The translations under genes were made by a program, and so were the position numbers. The notes below the pieces were generated by a model, which had not been told where the DNA came from, ran no database searches, and worked only from the letters and a program-made list of their open reading frames with translations. Below are positions 40,649-52,256 of a DNA stretch of 64,000 nucleotides, one piece after another. Source of the DNA: Actinomycetota bacterium. Lineage in GTDB: Bacteria > Actinomycetota > Thermoleophilia > Solirubrobacterales > Solirubrobacteraceae. Each line of letters starts with the position of its first letter. The first letter of the stretch is position 1. The stretch is from NCBI GenBank assembly GCA_005888335.1, contig VAWY01000121.1, positions 44,513 through 108,512 on the forward strand. Direction: 5' to 3'.

Positions 40649-42091
40649 ATGCACCGCCGCCCTTTCCTCGCCGCCGCGGGCGCCATCGCCTGCGCCCTGC
40701 TCTCCGCCGCTCCCGCTCTCGCCGCCGACGTCAACATCGTCAGCAAGGCCGTTGGCTTCTCCCCCAGGGACATCACGGTCGCGCCCGGCGACACCGTGAC
40801 GTGGCACTGGATCGGCAGCGCCAACGAGCGCAACCACTCGCCCGCGTCCGATCCCGGGCAGCTGGAGAGCTGGGACGCCGACCCCGGCAACCCCAAGCCC
40901 GACTTCGACCACGGCGCCGGCCACACGTTCACCACGGCGGCGCTGACGCACTCGGGGACGTTCACCTACCACTGCAAGGTCCACCCCGACGTCATGCGCG
41001 GCACGGTGACGGTCACGGGCGCGCCGGTTCCGGCCTTCACCGCGTCGGCGTCCTCCGCCTTCGCCGGCGATCAGGTCGACTTCGACGCCACCGCGTCCAG
41101 CGACCCGGACGGGACGATCGACAGGTACGAGTGGGACCTCGACGGCAACGGGTCGTTCGAGACCGACACGGGCGCGACGCCGAGCGCGTCGCGCACCTAC
41201 CTCGCGCCCGCGAGCGTCAACGTCGGCCTGCGCGTCACCGACGACCGCGGCAACCAGCGCACGGTCTCGCACCCGCTGACCGTGGCCACCCGCGCGCCCA
41301 CCGCGACGTTCACCGTGGTGCCCGGCACGGCGGCCAAGGGCGCGACCGTGACCTTCGACGCCTCGCTCTCGTCGGCGACGCCCGGCCGCACGATCACCGA
41401 CTTCGCGTGGGACCTCGACGGCGACGGCACCTTCGAGACCGACACGGGGCTCATTCCCACCGCGTCGCGCTCGTACACCGCGGCGGCCACGCTGTCGATC
41501 GGGCTGCAGGTCACCGACAGCGCGGCCGACGTGACGACGACCTCGCGGCCGCTGACGGTCTCCAACGCCGCGCCGACCGCGACCTTCACGGTGTCCAACG
41601 CCAACCCGCAGCCCGGCGCGACGGTGACCTTCGACGCGGCGTCGTCGACCGACTCCGACGGCTCGATCGCGAAGTTCACCTGGGACCTCGACGGCAACGG
41701 GAGCTTCGAGACCGACACGGGCACGACCCCGACCGCCTCGCGCGCCTACACGACCCCCGGCGCGACCACCGTGCGCCTGCGCGTGACCGACAACGAGAAC
41801 GGCACCGCCGAGACGACCCGCACGGTCACCGTCCCGGCGCCGCCGGCCCCGGCGTCGCCGCCCGCGTCCCCGCCCGCGCCGGCCCCCGCGCTGGTCGCCC
41901 CGGCGCCCGCCCCGCCCCTCGCGGCGCCCCCCGCCGCGCCGCCGACCGCGCGCCCGGCCGCCGTCGCGCCTGCCGCGCCCGCCGCGCCGGCCGCGAAGAA
42001 GGCCAAGAAGCGCCCGCGCTGCGTGACCAAGAAGCAGAAGCGCACCCGCGCCTGCAAGGCCCTCAAGAAGAAGAAGAAGCGCCGGCACTAG
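40649..42091 (+). CDS. Secreted cupredoxin-PKD protein with basic C-terminal tail
   Basis: 480 residues from ATG 40649 with a signal peptide (MHRRPFLAAAGAIACALLSA, cleavage after ALAA). Residues 25-125 are a plastocyanin-like domain with type 1 copper ligands His in ERNHSP and Cys, His, Met in YHCKVHPDVM. Three PKD domains follow, each with a WDLDGNG/DGDG-type strand and FETDTG. A Pro/Ala-rich linker leads to a tail with about 15 Lys/Arg in 30 residues. An exported electron-transfer or copper-binding protein held at the wall is likely (inference). Confidence 0.88.
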   Translation: MHRRPFLAAAGAIACALLSAAPALAADVNIVSKAVGFSPRDITVAPGDTVTWHWIGSANERNHSPASDPGQLESWDADPGNPKPDFDHGAGHTFTTAALTHSGTFTYHCKVHPDVMRGTVTVTGAPVPAFTASASSAFAGDQVDFDATASSDPDGTIDRYEWDLDGNGSFETDTGATPSASRTYLAPASVNVGLRVTDDRGNQRTVSHPLTVATRAPTATFTVVPGTAAKGATVTFDASLSSATPGRTITDFAWDLDGDGTFETDTGLIPTASRSYTAAATLSIGLQVTDSAADVTTTSRPLTVSNAAPTATFTVSNANPQPGATVTFDAASSTDSDGSIAKFTWDLDGNGSFETDTGTTPTASRAYTTPGATTVRLRVTDNENGTAETTRTVTVPAPPAPASPPASPPAPAPALVAPAPAPPLAAPPAAPPTARPAAVAPAAPAAPAAKKAKKRPRCVTKKQKRTRACKALKKKKKRRH

Positions 42092-42102
42092 CCGGGCGCC
42101 TA

Positions 42103-42810
42103 TCACCAGCCGCGGTCGAGCTCGGTGTCGAGCACCCCGCGCAGCTCCTCCGGGCCGGCGGCCACAGCGTCGGCGGCCTGGAGGTCAGCGGCGCCGTAGG
42201 GCCCGGTGGTGACGGCGACGCAGCGCACGTCGTCGGCGCGCGCGCACGCGATGTCGCGCGGGGTGTCGCCGATCACCCACGTGCGCTCGCGGGGGTGCGG
42301 CCAATTCGCCGAGCCCGCCCGCTCGCGCGCGATCGCCGGGAGCGCCATGCGATCCTCGTGGTCGGAGCCGAAGCCGCCCTGGCCCTTGTCGAAGTAGTCC
42401 CCGAGACCGGCCCGCGCCAGCTTGAGCCGCGCGATCGGCTCGAGGTTGCCGGTCACGAGCGCCAGCAGGACGTCGGTGCGAGCGTCGAGGTAGTGCAGCA
42501 GCGCCGGGATGCCCGGCACGACGCGGTCGGACAGGTCGGCGGGGCAGCGCGCCGCGTACTCCTCGGCGGCCGCCACGCGGAACTCGGTGGTGCGCTCGCC
42601 GATCACCGCCGGCTTGACGCCGGAGGCGACCAGGATCTCCCGGGCGATCTCGAGGTCGGTCTTGCCCGCCGCCTCGAGCCGGGGCCGGCCGGGTTCGGCG
42701 AGGCCGTAGACGCGCCGCAGCGCCTCATGGATGGCTTCCTTGTGGGCATCGGCCGCGCGCTGCAGCAGCGTGCCGTCGATGTCGAACAGGAACAGTGCTT
42801 TCGCACTCAC
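42103..42810 (-). CDS. HAD superfamily phosphatase
   Basis: 235 residues from GTG 42810. The nucleophile motif is FLFDIDGTLLQRA (DxDGT); motif II is ALVTGNLEPIA; motif III/IV is WVIGDTPRDIACARADDVRCV with the metal Asp. The helical cap between them matches subclass I phosphatases of the phosphoglycolate phosphatase group. The substrate is not proven. It would suit the glycolate genes elsewhere in the window, but it is 38 kb away. Coupled to the M42 peptidase gene by GTGA. Confidence 0.88.
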   Translation of the reverse strand: MSAKALFLFDIDGTLLQRAADAHKEAIHEALRRVYGLAEPGRPRLEAAGKTDLEIAREILVASGVKPAVIGERTTEFRVAAAEEYAARCPADLSDRVVPGIPALLHYLDARTDVLLALVTGNLEPIARLKLARAGLGDYFDKGQGGFGSDHEDRMALPAIARERAGSANWPHPRERTWVIGDTPRDIACARADDVRCVAVTTGPYGAADLQAADAVAAGPEELRGVLDTELDRGW

Positions 42811-43868
42811 CGGTCGAAGAGGGTCTCGGCGGTCAGGCGCCGGGCGAACGCGGCGATCAGCCGCGCGCACGCCTCGACGTCGTCGAGCTGGACCATCTCC
42901 ACGGGCGAGTGCATGTAGCGCAGCGGGATCGAGACGACGCCGGTCGGGATGCCGCTGCGCGAGACGAAGAACGCGTCCGCGTCGGTGCCCGTCGAGCGTG
43001 CGGACGCCTCGACGGTGTAGGCGATGCCCTCCGCGTCTGCGGTGTCGCGCAGCGCCTCGAAGACGCGCGGGTGGATCGTCGAGCCGCGATTGAGCACCGG
43101 GCCGCTGCCGAGCTCGTGCTTGCCGCCGACCTCCTTGGGGTCGATGCCCGGCGCATCGGTCGCGTGGGTGACGTCGACCACGATGGCGACCTGCGGCTGC
43201 AGCGCGAACGCGGTCGTCTTGGCGCCGGCGAACGTGATCTCCTCCTGCACCACCGCCACGCCCGCCACATCGCCGGGCGCGCCGCCCGCCTCGGCCACGA
43301 GCCGGGCCGCCTCGAGCGCGACATAGGAGCCCAGGCGGTTGTCCATCGAGCGCGAGACGACGCGGTTGTTGGGCAGCTCGACCGGCTCGCCCGCGATCAC
43401 CGCGACGTCGCCGACGCGCACGAGCGAGCGGGCCTCGTCGCCGTCGCGCGCGCCGATGTCGATGTGCAGGTCCTTGAGCTCGGCGACCTTCTTGCGGTCG
43501 TCGTCCTTGAGCAGGTGGATCGGCTTCTTGCCGACGACGCCCGGGCGGGGCCCGGCGGCGGCCTGCACCTCGACGCGCTGGCCGACGAGGATCTGCGCGT
43601 CCCAGCCGCCGACGCCGGTGAACCACAGCATGCCGTCGTCGTCGATGTATGTGACGATCAGGCCGATCTCGTCGATGTGGCCGACGACCGCGGTCAGCGG
43701 GCCGCCGTCTCGGCCTTCCACGACGGCGACGCTGGAGCCCATGAGGTCACCGCGCACGTCCGAGCTGAAGCGCTGCGCCGCCTCGCGCCAGACGCCCGCC
43801 GCCGCCTGCTCGTAGCCCGAGGGTCCCGGGGTGGTGAGCAGGGCGCGCAGAACCTCGGGGGTGGGCAC
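42807..43868 (-). CDS. M42 family metallopeptidase (glutamyl aminopeptidase-like)
   Basis: 353 residues. The two-metal site of M42 enzymes is visible: His in VVGHIDEIGLIV, Asp in SRSMDNRLGSYVALEA, the catalytic Glu pair in VQEEITFAGA, Asp in VVDVTHATDAPG and His in LRYMHSPVEM. These self-compartmentalising aminopeptidases form dodecamers and trim peptides. It is followed by a HAD phosphatase with overlapping codons and faces a cation efflux gene. Confidence 0.93.
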   Translation of the reverse strand: MPTPEVLRALLTTPGPSGYEQAAAGVWREAAQRFSSDVRGDLMGSSVAVVEGRDGGPLTAVVGHIDEIGLIVTYIDDDGMLWFTGVGGWDAQILVGQRVEVQAAAGPRPGVVGKKPIHLLKDDDRKKVAELKDLHIDIGARDGDEARSLVRVGDVAVIAGEPVELPNNRVVSRSMDNRLGSYVALEAARLVAEAGGAPGDVAGVAVVQEEITFAGAKTTAFALQPQVAIVVDVTHATDAPGIDPKEVGGKHELGSGPVLNRGSTIHPRVFEALRDTADAEGIAYTVEASARSTGTDADAFFVSRSGIPTGVVSIPLRYMHSPVEMVQLDDVEACARLIAAFARRLTAETLFDR

Positions 43869-43878
43869 GCGGGAAGAC

Positions 43879-43884
43879 TACCTT
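43879..43884 (+). promoter_or_regulatory. Candidate -10 hexamer TACCTT before the cation efflux gene
   Basis: TACCTT ends eight bases before ATG 43893, in the 24-base gap to the divergent M42 gene. It fits TANNNT with leaderless spacing; no ribosome binding site is present. Confidence 0.4.
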
Positions 43885-43892
43885 TGAGGGCG

Positions 43893-44741
43893 ATGGGTCA
43901 CGGGCACGGTCAGTTGCTGGTCGGCTTCGCCGCCGCCGAGGTGACCGTCGGCCTGCTCGCCGGCTCGGTCGCGCTGCTCGCCGACGCCGGCCACATGGCC
44001 GCCGACGCCGCCGCGCTCGGCCTGGCGCTGCTCGCCATCGGCCTCGCCGCGCGCCCGCCCCGAGGGGCGCTCACCTACGGCCTCAAGCGCGCCGAGCCGG
44101 CCAGCGCCCTGGCCAACGCGGTCACGCTGGCCGTGCTCGCCGTCGTCTTCACGATCCAGGCGATCGGCCGCCTCATCGAGCCCGCCGACGTCGACGCCGG
44201 GCTCGTCCTCGCCGTCGCCCTGGCCGGCATCCCGGTCAACCTCGCCGCGACCTGGGTGCTCGCCGGCGCCGACCGGCGCAGCGTCAACATGGAGGGCGCC
44301 TTCCAGCACGTGGTGACCGATCTCTACGCGTTCGTCGCCACCGCGGTCGCTGCGACCGTCATTCTCGCCACCGGCTTCGACCGCGCCGACCCGATCGCCG
44401 CGCTGCTCGTCGCCGCGCTGATGACGCGCGCCGCGTGGGGCCTCGCGCGCGAGTCGGGGCGCATCTTCCTCGAGGCGGCGCCGGCGGGCGTGGACGTCGC
44501 CGAGATCGGCAACGCGCTCGCCGCCTCGCCCGGCATCACGAGCGTCCACGACCTGCACGTGTGGGAGCTGACGTCGGGCTTCCCCGCGCTCAGCGCGCAC
44601 GTCATCGTCGGCGCGCGCGAGGACTGCCACGAGCGCCGCGCCGAGCTGGACACGCTCCTGCACGAGCGCTTCGGCATCGACCACGCGACCCTGCAGGTCG
44701 AGCACGACCAGGGCCTGCTGAAGATCGAGCCCGCGCCGTGA
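43893..44741 (+). CDS. Cation diffusion facilitator (CDF) family efflux protein
   Basis: 282 residues starting [12 protein letters not shown]. The metal site HxxxD occurs in helix 2 ([17 protein letters not shown]) and again in helix 5 ([17 protein letters not shown]), as in zinc/cadmium/cobalt exporters of the CzcD group. The cytoplasmic C-terminal domain shows [20 protein letters not shown]. It should export Zn2+ or similar ions by proton antiport. The stop overlaps the GTG of the DUF3891 gene. Confidence 0.92.
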   Translation: MGHGHGQLLVGFAAAEVTVGLLAGSVALLADAGHMAADAAALGLALLAIGLAARPPRGALTYGLKRAEPASALANAVTLAVLAVVFTIQAIGRLIEPADVDAGLVLAVALAGIPVNLAATWVLAGADRRSVNMEGAFQHVVTDLYAFVATAVAATVILATGFDRADPIAALLVAALMTRAAWGLARESGRIFLEAAPAGVDVAEIGNALAASPGITSVHDLHVWELTSGFPALSAHVIVGAREDCHERRAELDTLLHERFGIDHATLQVEHDQGLLKIEPAP

Positions 44742-45357
44742 TCCTGCGCCGCGAGGGCGAGCACGTCCTCGGCGTGACGCAGACCGCGCACAGCGCGCTC
44801 ACCGGGCACATCGCGGCCGCGTGGACGCCGCGCCCGGAGCTGCCGTGGGACGCGCTGCTGACGGCCGCCGCCATCCACGACGTCGGCTGGGCGCCGTGGG
44901 AGCTGGCGCCCCAGATCGACCCCCGGACGGGGCTGCCGTATCAGTTCTACGAGGTGCCCGATCGCGAGTACGCGGAGATCTGGGCGCGCGGCACCGACGC
45001 GGCGGCGACCTTCGGGCGGACGGTCGGGCTGCTCGTCTCGCGCCACTTCACGCGTCTGGCCGGCCGGCGCGAGGGCGTGCGCGAGCTCATCGAGCGCGAG
45101 CGCGAACGCCAGGCCGCGCTGACCGCCGCGCTCGGGCTGGACGCCGCCACGCTCGACGCCGCGAGCGACCTGCTCGCCCGCTGGGACGCGATCTCGCTCG
45201 ACGTGTGCGGCGGTCGCGAACCGGAGCTGGGCGCGTGGCCGTTCGCCGTCGACCGGCTCGTCGTGCGCTTCGAGGCGCGCGAGCTGCCCGCGGGCGCGAT
45301 CGTCGCGCGAGAGGTGGGGATGGCCGGCGGAGGGTCCGGCCACCCCCATGCTCGAGC

Positions 45358-45361
<4 letters not shown>
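44738..45361 (+). CDS. DUF3891 family protein
   Basis: 207 residues from GTG 44738. The N-terminal part fits DUF3891: [16 protein letters not shown], then [16 protein letters not shown], which looks HD-like (His, then His-Asp), and [12 protein letters not shown]. Many relatives are annotated only as unknown. It is coupled to the CDF gene by a GTGA. Its TAG stop overlaps the TAG stop of the convergent aconitase gene within the single tetramer CTAG (45358-45361). Confidence 0.85.
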
Positions 45362-48168
<2,807 letters not shown>

Positions 48169-48227
48169 GGTTTCTGAGAGCTCCGGGTTCGAAGGTGAGA
48201 CCCAAGTTTCCCACCTGGCGCTCGTGA

Positions 48228-48773
48228 TCAACCGCCCAGCAGCGCGGCCAGCGCGCGCTCGGCGCGCGCCGGCTCGAAAGCGCGATCGAAGGCGCGCGGA
48301 GCGGGGTCGCTGCGGCGCAGGACGCGCACGGCGGCCGAGTGACGTGCCTCGACCTGGACGATCGCCGCGGTCGCCCGCCTGAGCCCGGCGTCCGTCAGCA
48401 GCGGGATCGCCCCGTTGTAGGCGCCGACGGCGAGCCCCTCGAGCCGCTGGGCGAGGCGCAGGAACTTCTCCTCGGTCGTGAAGCGGAAGACCGGGGGCGC
48501 GCTCTCCGAGCCGCGCGCGCCGAGCTGACCCAGCCGGTCGGCGTGGGCGCGCTCCTCGTTGCCGAAGCGGCCGGCGAGCTGGGCGACGGGGCCATGGAAC
48601 GGCAGGCCGGCGGCGTGCTCGTACAGCGCGATCTGCGCGTGCTCGATGGCGAGCAGCAGGGCGAGCGCGCCGGCGTCGCCGCCCTGGGCGCTGGCGCGCG
48701 CGGGCGGCGACCGGAGGGGGAGCGCGGCGGCGGCGGCCGTGCCGGCGAGCAGGAGGGAGCGGCGCGTGATCAT
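48228..48773 (-). CDS. Exported ferritin-like domain protein, copy 1
   Basis: 181 residues with a Tat-like signal ([20 protein letters not shown], twin Arg, cleavage near ARAS). The four-helix ferritin-like domain keeps a carboxylate di-iron pattern: [27 protein letters not shown] (ExxH), [12 protein letters not shown] and [13 protein letters not shown] (ExxH). Such exported proteins may bind or oxidise iron or manganese; the role is unproven. It is coupled by ATGA to copy 2 and lies 59 bases upstream of acnA. Confidence 0.88.
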   Translation of the reverse strand: MITRRSLLLAGTAAAAALPLRSPPARASAQGGDAGALALLLAIEHAQIALYEHAAGLPFHGPVAQLAGRFGNEERAHADRLGQLGARGSESAPPVFRFTTEEKFLRLAQRLEGLAVGAYNGAIPLLTDAGLRRATAAIVQVEARHSAAVRVLRRSDPAPRAFDRAFEPARAERALAALLGG

Positions 48774-49366
48774 GCGAGGTAGAGGTCGAGCACGCGGAGC
48801 ACGCTGGCCATGTCCTCGGGCCGCGCGAAGGCGCCGGTGGGGGTCGCCGGCTTGGCGAGCAGGAGGTTCAGCGCGGTCGCGTGCCGGGCCTCGACGGTGT
48901 GGATCGAGAGCAGGGTCGCGAGCACGCCGCGGTCGCGGATGCGGTCGAGCTGGCCGAGGTACGCCGCCGCGCCGAGGTTCTCCAGGCGCACCGCGATGCG
49001 GAGCGTGGCGTCGCGGTCGTCGAGAGCGAGCCGCGTCTCGGGCGGGGCGGGCGTCGCGCCGCCCAGCCGGCGCAGCGTCCCGGAGAGCGTGCTGACGTGC
49101 TCGTCCTCCTCGTCGCGCAACTGCTGGACGAGGGCCCGCTCGCTGCCCTTGAAGAAGCCGCTGTCGGCGGCGCGGCGGTAGAGGTCGGCCTGGACCTGCT
49201 CGAGCCTGAGGGCGTAGGCCACCGTGGCGGCGTCGTCGGGCGCCCCGGGCAGGCGCGCGTTCGCGCCGCCGGCGGGGCGTGCTCCCTCAGGGGTTGTCGC
49301 TCCGCCGCCGCCGCAACCGGCGGCGGCGAGCGCGCCGAGGGTGGCCAGGAAGGCCCTGCGCTGCAC
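48770..49366 (-). CDS. Exported ferritin-like domain lipoprotein, copy 2
   Basis: 198 residues from GTG 49366. The signal ([20 protein letters not shown]) has twin Arg and a lipobox with Cys. The domain repeats the di-iron pattern of copy 1: [26 protein letters not shown] (ExxH), [14 protein letters not shown] and [13 protein letters not shown] (ExxH). The two paralogues are clearly diverged. One anchored and one soluble exported ferritin-like protein in one operon suggests they work together, perhaps as a hetero-oligomer (inference). Confidence 0.88.
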   Translation of the reverse strand: MQRRAFLATLGALAAAGCGGGGATTPEGARPAGGANARLPGAPDDAATVAYALRLEQVQADLYRRAADSGFFKGSERALVQQLRDEEDEHVSTLSGTLRRLGGATPAPPETRLALDDRDATLRIAVRLENLGAAAYLGQLDRIRDRGVLATLLSIHTVEARHATALNLLLAKPATPTGAFARPEDMASVLRVLDLYLA

Positions 49367-49400
49367 GGGCTCTCGTTCGCGGCGCGGGCTCCGAGTCCTG

Positions 49401-49805
49401 TCACCCCGGGATGGCGAGCGTGAACGCGCCGACGGCGATGCGGCGCGCGCCGGCCCCGCGCCAGGCGACGGTCAGCGGCGCGGTGCGTCCAGGCGCCAGC
49501 GTCACGGACCGGCCGGCGCCTCCGGGCGCGTACGCCTCGAGGAAGCGTGCCGCGACCGGCAGCCTGCGGCCGTTCGCGTCGAGCACGCGGACGGCGGCGG
49601 CCGTGAGCGTGACGGTGCGCAGGCCGTCGTTGCGGACCTCGCCGGACAGCACGGCGTCGGTGGGCAGCGCGGGCGGCGTCATGTGGCGGGGGGCGCTCGC
49701 CCAGACCAGTCGTCCCGCGCGCTCGCCGCCGTCGCCGGCCGCCGTGAGGCCGAGCGCCGCCGCGGCAGCGGCGAGCACGGCGAGGACGAGGGCGCCGCGC
49801 GTCAT
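49401..49805 (-). CDS. Small secreted protein of unknown function
   Basis: 134 residues from MTRGALVLAVLAAAAAALGL, a clear signal peptide. The mature part is beta-rich (AVLSGEVRNDGLRTVTLTA, GRSVTLAPGRTAPLTVAW) and ends AVGAFTLAIPG, like an immunoglobulin-type or FxLYD-like domain. There is no enzyme motif. The start overlaps the stop of the upstream beta-helix gene (ATGA), so both are made together. The ferritin-like lipoprotein gene follows after 34 bases. Confidence 0.75.
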   Translation of the reverse strand: MTRGALVLAVLAAAAAALGLTAAGDGGERAGRLVWASAPRHMTPPALPTDAVLSGEVRNDGLRTVTLTAAAVRVLDANGRRLPVAARFLEAYAPGGAGRSVTLAPGRTAPLTVAWRGAGARRIAVGAFTLAIPG

Positions 49806-51181
49806 CGCGGCGGCGGGGCGGCGAACCAGTCGCAGCCCGGCGGGTCGGGGTCGTGCTCGGGATTCCAGGCCGCGCAGGGCACCTCCAACGCCTGCACGGT
49901 CGGGTCGCCCATGCCGAACAGGCTGCCGCGCGGGCACGGCGGCAGCACGGGCCGGTCGCTGGTCGGCGCCGCGCCGGCCGGCCCGGTATCGCCCGACCAG
50001 CAGTTGCCGGCCCCCTCGCCGTCCCACGCGACGTCGACGCCGTTGGCGGCGGGCGCTCCGTCGAGGTGGACGCCCAGCCGGTTGTCCTCGAAGCGGTTGC
50101 CGTTGGACGTGTCGAACTGGCGCGTCGGGTCGAGCAGGCCGCGGGCGGCGGCGGGCATCCACGCCAGCTTCACGCCGGCGCGCCGGTTGCCGTAGATGGC
50201 GTTGGCGCGCACGCGCACGCCGTTGACGCCGCGCAGCAGGAGCCCGGTCCCGACCGGCGTGGGGACGCGCGGGCACACCAGGCCCGCGCGGCGGCGGGCG
50301 AACGGCGCGGTCCGGCAGGGCGCCGCGGCCGCGTAGACCTCCGCGTTGTTGGCAGCGATCGAGAGATGCTCCAGGCGCAGGCAGCCGCGTGGCGTCTGCG
50401 GTCCGAGCGGAGCCGCCGCGGCACCGGTCGCGTTGCCCGCCAGGCGCGCGTGGTGCGCCCAGACGGCGTCGCCGGCCGCGACCCACAGGCCGAGGACGTT
50501 GCCGTAGACGTTGAAGTCGCGGACCTCCAAGCCGCGCCGGCTGCCGCACCGTCCTTCCGCGCCCGCCCCCACCCGCAGGCCCGCGGACCCGTTGCCGTAC
50601 GCCTCGATGCGGTCGAGCAGCCCGTGGTCGGCGCCGTCGGTGCGCACGCCGTCGTCCTGCGCCCAGCGCACGACGAGCCGGTGCAGCCGGAAGCCGTCGG
50701 TGCGCACGACGTGGACGTCGCTCGCCGCGCCCTGCTCGGCGGTGAGGTTCGCGATCACGAGCCCGTCCGCGCGGTCGGCGCGGATGACGTTGGCGGCGCG
50801 GCGGTCGCCCTGGACGACGACGTCTCGGGCGCGCCGTCCCAGCCCCTCGAGCTGCCGGTCGCGACCGCGCACCGTGACGGCCCCGCGGTAGACGCCGGGC
50901 AGCACGAGGATGCGCGTCCCCGGCCCGGCGGCGTCGATCGCGTCCTGAAGGCGGCCGCGCCGGCAGCCCGCCGCCAACCGCAGCAACGCGCGGCGCGTCG
51001 CCGCCGTGCGCGGGCCGCGCCCGGGCCAGCCGCTCCGGATCCGCGCGGCCGAGTCGGGCCGGCACGCCACCACCGCGGGCCCGCTCGTCCGCAGCGCGGG
51101 CACGGGCCGCGCGACGGCCGCCGCGGGCGCGAGCACCGCCGCGATCGCCACGCCCATCGCCGTCGGCCGGCCCCATCGCAC
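49802..51181 (-). CDS. Secreted right-handed parallel beta-helix protein
   Basis: 459 residues from GTG 51181; ATG 51157 would still leave the signal peptide (AMGVAIAAVLAPAAAVA). The mature part opens RLQDAIDAAGPGTRILVLPG and then shows coil-like repeats (VVVQGDRRAANVIRADRADG, RIEAYGNGSAGLRVGAG, NAIYGNRRAGVKLAW, NRFEDNRLGVHLDG). These are typical of pectate-lyase-like/NosD-type beta helices. Paired Cys residues suggest disulfides. The enzymatic role, if any, is unknown. First gene of a run of exported-protein genes. Confidence 0.85.
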   Translation of the reverse strand: MRWGRPTAMGVAIAAVLAPAAAVARPVPALRTSGPAVVACRPDSAARIRSGWPGRGPRTAATRRALLRLAAGCRRGRLQDAIDAAGPGTRILVLPGVYRGAVTVRGRDRQLEGLGRRARDVVVQGDRRAANVIRADRADGLVIANLTAEQGAASDVHVVRTDGFRLHRLVVRWAQDDGVRTDGADHGLLDRIEAYGNGSAGLRVGAGAEGRCGSRRGLEVRDFNVYGNVLGLWVAAGDAVWAHHARLAGNATGAAAAPLGPQTPRGCLRLEHLSIAANNAEVYAAAAPCRTAPFARRRAGLVCPRVPTPVGTGLLLRGVNGVRVRANAIYGNRRAGVKLAWMPAAARGLLDPTRQFDTSNGNRFEDNRLGVHLDGAPAANGVDVAWDGEGAGNCWSGDTGPAGAAPTSDRPVLPPCPRGSLFGMGDPTVQALEVPCAAWNPEHDPDPPGCDWFAAPPPR

Positions 51182-51223
51182 GCCGGCGATTGTGACGGCC
51201 CGACCAGCCTGAATCCGCGTTCA

Positions 51224-51256
51224 GCCCGGATCCACGATCTATCGGTGGATACGGGC
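51224..51256. terminator. Terminator-like hairpin after the RsbW-like kinase gene
   Basis: Arms GCCCG and CGGGC, one mismatch, then ATCCAC and GTGGAT around a nine-base loop, directly next to the stop codon at 51257. A second short dyad (CTGAA, TTCAG) follows at 51210-51225. There is no U-tract on the minus strand, so factor-independent termination is uncertain. Confidence 0.45.
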
Positions 51257-51682
51257 TCAGCGTCCGAAGCGCCGCCGGCGGCGGTCGACCTCGAACCAGA
51301 CGAGCGTGCCGCGCGCGCGCTCGACGCCCCACCGCGACGCGAGCTTGTCGACGAGCCGCAGGCCGAAGCCGGAGCCCTTCTCGCGCACCTTGGGGTCGAA
51401 GCCGGGGCCGGCGTCGAGGATCTCGACGCGCGCGAAGCCCGGCGCGAGCGTGGCGGCGAGATGGATGTCGCCGACGTCGCCGGCGTGCTTGATGCTGTTG
51501 GCGAGCAGCTCGGTGGTCAGCAGCCCGACCGTGTGCTCGAGGTCCGGATCGAGGCCCGCCCGGACGAGCGCGGTCCGCGCAAGGCGCGCGGATTTTGGCA
51601 CTGGCGACAACGCCATGCTCACGGTCCCCTGCCCGACCACGAACGGCACACCGGAATGATCCCCGAAGCGGCGTTTCGACAT
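51257..51682 (-). CDS. RsbW-like anti-sigma factor / HATPase serine kinase
   Basis: 141 residues from ATG 51682 (MSKRRFGDHSG); ATG 51615 is a later option. The GHKL ATPase boxes are present: N box TELLANSIKHAG, G1 ILDAGPGFDP, G2 GFGLRLVDKLASRWG. Stand-alone proteins of this kind phosphorylate STAS antagonists or hold sigma factors. No sigma factor is adjacent. It is divergent from the cyclase-P450-TetR operon, and a STAS/SpoIIE pair lies just beyond that operon. Confidence 0.88.
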   Translation of the reverse strand: MSKRRFGDHSGVPFVVGQGTVSMALSPVPKSARLARTALVRAGLDPDLEHTVGLLTTELLANSIKHAGDVGDIHLAATLAPGFARVEILDAGPGFDPKVREKGSGFGLRLVDKLASRWGVERARGTLVWFEVDRRRRRFGR

Positions 51683-51693
51683 GCAGGTTCGCG

Positions 51694-51723
51694 TTGACAT
51701 ACCGGCCGGTATGCGAGTACCGT
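51694..51723 (+). promoter_or_regulatory. Promoter of the cyclase-P450-TetR operon with a palindromic operator
   Basis: TTGACA (51694-51699) and TACCGT (51718-51723) are separated by 18 bases. The spacer and end of the -35 are occupied by CATACCGGCCGGTATG (51698-51713), a perfect 16-base palindrome of the type bound by TetR dimers. The third gene of the operon encodes a TetR regulator, so autoregulation is the simplest reading. Transcription would start around 51730, close to ATG 51735. Confidence 0.75.
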
Positions 51724-51734
51724 TCAGTATCCGG

Positions 51735-52256
51735 ATGGAGGAGCACACGTTCATCTTCACTGACCTCGTGGGCTTCACCACTCTCACCGCGGAGCGCGGC
51801 GACGAGCACGCCGCCGACGTGGCGCTCGCCTTCTACGACCGCGTCCGGGCCCTGCTCGGCGACCACGGCGCGCAGGAGGTCAAGACGATCGGCGACGCGA
51901 TGATGCTCCGCTGCTCCGACGCCGCCGCCGCGGTCGACCTCGGCCTGTGCATCGTCCGCGCCACAGAGACGCCGCCGCCGCTGCCCACCGTGCGCGTCGG
52001 CGTCCACACCGGCCCGGCCGTCTGCCGCGGCGACGACTGGTACGGCACGACGGTGAACGTCGCCGCCCGGCTGTGCTCGGCCGCCGGCGGTGGTGAGGTG
52101 CTCGTCTCCGAGCAGACCCGCGCGGCCGCCGCGCGCCTGCCCAAGATCGAGCTGGGCGAGCGGCGCCTGCACTGGCTCAAGAACCTGTCCCGGCCGATCG
52201 CCGCGCACGTCGCCACCGAGCGCGCGTGCGGGTTCGGCGCTCTGGAGGCCGCATGA
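51735..52256 (+). CDS. Stand-alone class III adenylate/guanylate cyclase
   Basis: 173 residues from ATG 51735, the start that fits the promoter; an in-frame ATG at 51681 lies upstream of it. The chain is a bare catalytic domain: first metal Asp in FIFTDLVGFT, purine-site Lys and second metal Asp in VKTIGDAMM, and the transition-state Asn-Arg in GTTVNVAARL. The Lys suggests ATP as substrate, giving cAMP (inference). There is no membrane, HAMP or sensor domain. The stop overlaps the P450 start (ATGA). Confidence 0.9.
   Translation: MEEHTFIFTDLVGFTTLTAERGDEHAADVALAFYDRVRALLGDHGAQEVKTIGDAMMLRCSDAAAAVDLGLCIVRATETPPPLPTVRVGVHTGPAVCRGDDWYGTTVNVAARLCSAAGGGEVLVSEQTRAAAARLPKIELGERRLHWLKNLSRPIAAHVATERACGFGALEAA

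Noticed and set aside
51681..51734. Longer N-terminus for the cyclase starting at ATG 51681
   Set aside because: This stretch contains the -35, the palindromic operator and the -10, so it cannot be translated from that promoter. The cyclase fold begins just after ATG 51735.
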